Assembly (NCBI RefSeq): GCF_964199755.1
Contig: NC_133903.1
Coordinates: 56,550,739 to 56,614,738, forward strand
DNA: 64,000 nucleotides
Direction of reading: 5' to 3'
From: Larus michahellis
Taxonomy: Eukaryota > Chordata > Aves > Charadriiformes > Laridae
The notes beneath the pieces are model-generated. The model was not told the DNA's origin. It saw nothing but the letters and a program-made list of their open reading frames with translations, and searched no databases. The position numbers were made by a program, and so were the translations under genes. Every line of letters starts with the position of its first letter. The first letter of the stretch is position 1. Below are positions 61,272 through 64,000 of this stretch, piece by piece.

Positions 61272-61573
61272 GGGATGCTGGGGATGGGGGATGCTGGGGA
61301 TGGGGGATGCTGGGGAGTGGGATGCTGGGGAGTGGGATGCTGGGGATGGGGGATGCTGGGGATGGGGGATGCTGGGGAATGGGATGCTGGGGAGTGGGAT
61401 GCTGGGGAGTGGGATGCTGGGGATGGGGGATGCTGGGGATGGGGGATGCTGGGGAGTGAGATGCTGGGGATGGGGGATGCCGGGGAGGTGGGATGCTGGC
61501 GAGCGAGATGCTGGGGAGTGGGATGCTGAGGAGTGGGATGCTGGGGATGGGGGATGCTGGAGAGGTTGGATAG
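61272..61573. repeat. G-rich minisatellite, about 19 units of 15-16 bp
   Basis: Tandem units that start ATGCTGGGGA. Type A is ATGCTGGGGATGGGGG (16 bp) and type B is ATGCTGGGGAGTGGG (15 bp). The order reads approximately AABB-AAB'BB-AAB''-A then variants, B, B, A and a degenerate last unit. The flanks are G-rich up to about 61,616. Frames through it give repeats such as MLGMGDAG and are not genes. Confidence 0.95.
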
Positions 61574-61616
61574 TGGAGAGAGGGAGTGCAGGGGAGGGGG
61601 GGTGCTGGGGTGAGGC

Positions 61617-64000
61617 TCATAAGGGTCTCAGGTGAGCGCGGCAGCCCCGGGAGCAGTGGCGGTCCTTGCTGCCCTCCAGCCACGCAGGGATGCCTCAGCC
61701 TCCCCTGAGGCTGCCGACCACGGGTGCAGGTACCTCTCGTGATCAGTCGGTTGTTTTACTCTCACGGCTCCCTGCCTTACAAAAAAAGAAGCACCAAGGC
61801 ACTGCCATTTGCCTTCTGCTCTGGTTTAGTCTTTAAAACAACAAATTTAGTGTTGGGCCTCCAGACTTAGTCATTAAAGATGCAGTTTAATAACCTATAC
61901 TTTTAAACTGTGGCTCATGGGTCAGAAGGCAGAGGTGTTTTTCCAGGCATAAGGGCACAGACGGGAGCTGGGTTTGAACTGGTCCACAGTTGTTATAACT
62001 TTGTCGGTGCTCAAACTGGGGACAAACCCTTTCGTGGTCAGATCATCCCTCAATTTGCAGGGAAAACAAAGCAGAGGCAGTAAACGCAGACCCCCCCTGT
62101 GTCCGGGGAGGTATTTCTCAGTGCACACCTGGGGCCTGGGGTCCCTTTTTGCTCCCAGCAGGGCTCCCCCGACTTCACGTGGGACATTGTTCAGGTCCCT
62201 TGTGCCGTGGGTCCTGGCGTGGAGGGTGTCGTGGCACGGGGCCGCCCTCCTGTGCTTAATCCCCCCGCCAAACTCCCGGGGATTAAGTGGAGATAATTTG
62301 TCCTTTGCGGGCGGTGCTTTCAGAAAAGGCAGGCACACCGCCAGGGCAAAACCAGCTCCCGGCCGACTTGTGCGTGACAAATGGGTCTGCTCGCCCCTGG
62401 GTGGGCGGCCTTGGGGGTGAGCCCCCGGGAGTGGTGATAGCAGGGGTGCAGCAGGGGGTCCGGCGCCCGAGCGGTGCCACTGGGCACGCCGCCGTGGGTG
62501 CAGGTCAGCTGGGGGACGCCGGGGCTGCGGCGGAGCTGGGCAAGGTGGAGGTGAGACTCTGCGGCTGCTGCTGCCGGGACAGCTTGAAAGTGCCCTCTAA
62601 TGCCCCGGAACACTGGCGCCGGCGGGTTTGGGTGGCCAACCATGTCCCCCGGGCCGGGAAGGAGGCCTGGCACTGGTCAAAGGTGGCGGGGCTGGTGGCC
62701 AGCAGGGTCCCCGGGGCAGGGGCCGCTCCGGGTGCACGCCGGGTGCACTCCAGCTGCAGGGAGCTTTGCCGCCGGCTGGAGCGGGATCAGGTTTTCCTGC
62801 TGCATGTTAAAATGTACCCGACAGGGTGAGGCCACCGGTGGCAGCCACATAACTTACTTGTTTATCCTTTGCAACCGCTGCTTGCTTGCCCTCACGTTGG
62901 CAGGTTTTCTCATTTGTGCCGTCTGAGTCAAAAGAACATTTTCCTTACGCTGTTATTTGGGCGAAATTGGTTTTCTCCCAAACCTGCTGAGACTGGTGGA
63001 ATAATTTTGCGCAGGCTGCGGTGACGACGCTCCTCGTTTGCAATGAAAAGTGCTTGCTGTTGTTCATGGGGAAAAATAGAATTTGGAATTTCCAAAAGAT
63101 ACGCAGTTTGTGGAATCACAAGAGACTTACCCGCTGCTGGTTGTCTGGGGGTACCCAAGGAAATGAATTTGCTGCTGGAAATGGATAAATGCATATAATG
63201 AAAATATAGATGTTAATAAAAAGAAAATATGGGAACTGATGGTTATTTACAAATGAGAAGAGAATAACATTGTCCTGAAACACACTTCCATCATCTTCTC
63301 CTTTACTTATTGGTGAATTATGTACCTGATGCATAACCGAATCCAGAAAAACTGTGCTTGGGGAGGGGGAGCACGAAAGCCGAGAGCAGAGCCGGGGTCG
63401 TGCGCAACAGCTCTGTGCTGAGAATTGCTGTTCCTGGTACTCGCTGCAGGGATGACACAAAAATAATTCAGCCTTAACAACGGGGTGAGGAAGGATGTGG
63501 CATAAAGCGTGTTGGCCAGATGCACCACAAGAGCACAGCTGTAACTTTACACCGGGTTTGGCATAAAATAAGAGAGAAGCTAACTTACTATGGTTTCAGT
63601 TAATATGCTGTTTTAAAAAAAAATAAATTAGTACCTTTGCATGCCTGTGTACACACTTTCCTGACATGGGGCAGGATGTTTTCCCTTCGCCTGCCTGCTG
63701 CCTGACGAGGAGCCAGGCCCCCGCTCCTGGCTGGAGAAGGAGATGGTCCCTGCCGGAGTCGGGCTCCGTCCCGGGCTGTCCCGGAGCACGGGCTGCCTCA
63801 GGGACGGCCGGGGCTCCCGGTACTTCACTCCCTAATGATGCTCGGCCTTTACAGAGCCGAACCCAAAGCCACTGTGTGAACACCCCTGGGACTGCAGGGT
63901 ACGGGGGCAGAGAGGAGAGAGGAAAAGCAAAAAGAGCGTGGGCTGATCCTGCGCGCTTTCACCCCGCCGTTTCCCCAACCCCGGGCTTGCTCTGCTATTC
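61617..64000. other. intergenic to the window end, no gene recognised
   Basis: Contains a GC-rich, CpG-containing patch at about 62,200-62,800 with overlapping long frames on both strands. I see no splice-bounded homologous exon. An AT-rich stretch follows from about 62,850 to 63,650. PTGER3, expected further right by synteny, was not found. Confidence 0.55.

Noticed and set aside
61272..61573. Repetitive protein (MLGMGDAG repeats)
   Set aside because: A translation of the minisatellite in several frames. No start context, promoter or conservation can be shown.
37983..64000. PTGER3 exons
   Set aside because: Expected by synteny on the minus strand, but no seven-helix receptor sequence or known short C-terminal tail was recognised.

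Overview
This window looks like nuclear DNA of a bird. The evidence is about a dozen chicken-repeat-1 (CR1) LINE 3' fragments, avian-type endogenous-retrovirus LTRs, compact introns with GT-AG boundaries, and two vertebrate genes whose exons can be read and joined in phase. There are no bacterial operons, and nearly all the longer open frames are chance frames in GC-rich DNA or translations of CR1 repeats.

Layout. (1) Positions 1-14,444, minus strand: the 5' part of ANKRD13C (ankyrin repeat domain 13C), with exons 1-5 at 14,444-14,093, 7,949-7,908, 4,013-3,909, 2,852-2,767 and 1,979-1,934. The gene runs off the left edge. Together the exons give 210 codons plus one base, with the ankyrin block intact. 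(2) 14,445-19,881: the divergent intergenic interval. It holds the ANKRD13C CpG-island promoter, a complete solo LTR (14,866-15,547) with a perfect 5-bp target-site duplication, about 3.2 kb of unannotated sequence, a CR1 copy, and the CTH CpG-island promoter. (3) 19,882-33,658 (possibly to about 36.7 kb), plus strand: CTH (cystathionine gamma-lyase). Eleven coding exons join without any frame break into a protein of about 401 residues with all the PLP-site residues I could check. The exact C-terminus and 3' end are unresolved. (4) About 36.7-64.0 kb: a long stretch with no gene I can recognise. It contains an LTR fragment, seven or eight CR1 fragments, an ERVL-type LTR, a few microsatellites and a G-rich minisatellite.

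The gene order ANKRD13C(-)/CTH(+) matches the mammalian arrangement as I recall it (human 1p31, where PTGER3 lies beyond CTH). I see no PTGER3 exon here, so the right-hand 27 kb is probably the interval before that gene. CTH is the cytosolic transsulfuration enzyme that makes cysteine and H2S. ANKRD13C is an ER-associated ankyrin protein linked to prostanoid-receptor biogenesis. The two are not known to work in one pathway.

I found no wholly new gene system. The most notable signals are structural: a near-identical pair of LTR copies in opposite orientation bracketing CTH, CR1 copies in opposite orientation bracketing CTH exons 2-11, an uncertain CTH C-terminus, a short upstream ORF inside a YY1-like motif of ANKRD13C, and a minisatellite with alternating unit types and G-quadruplex potential.
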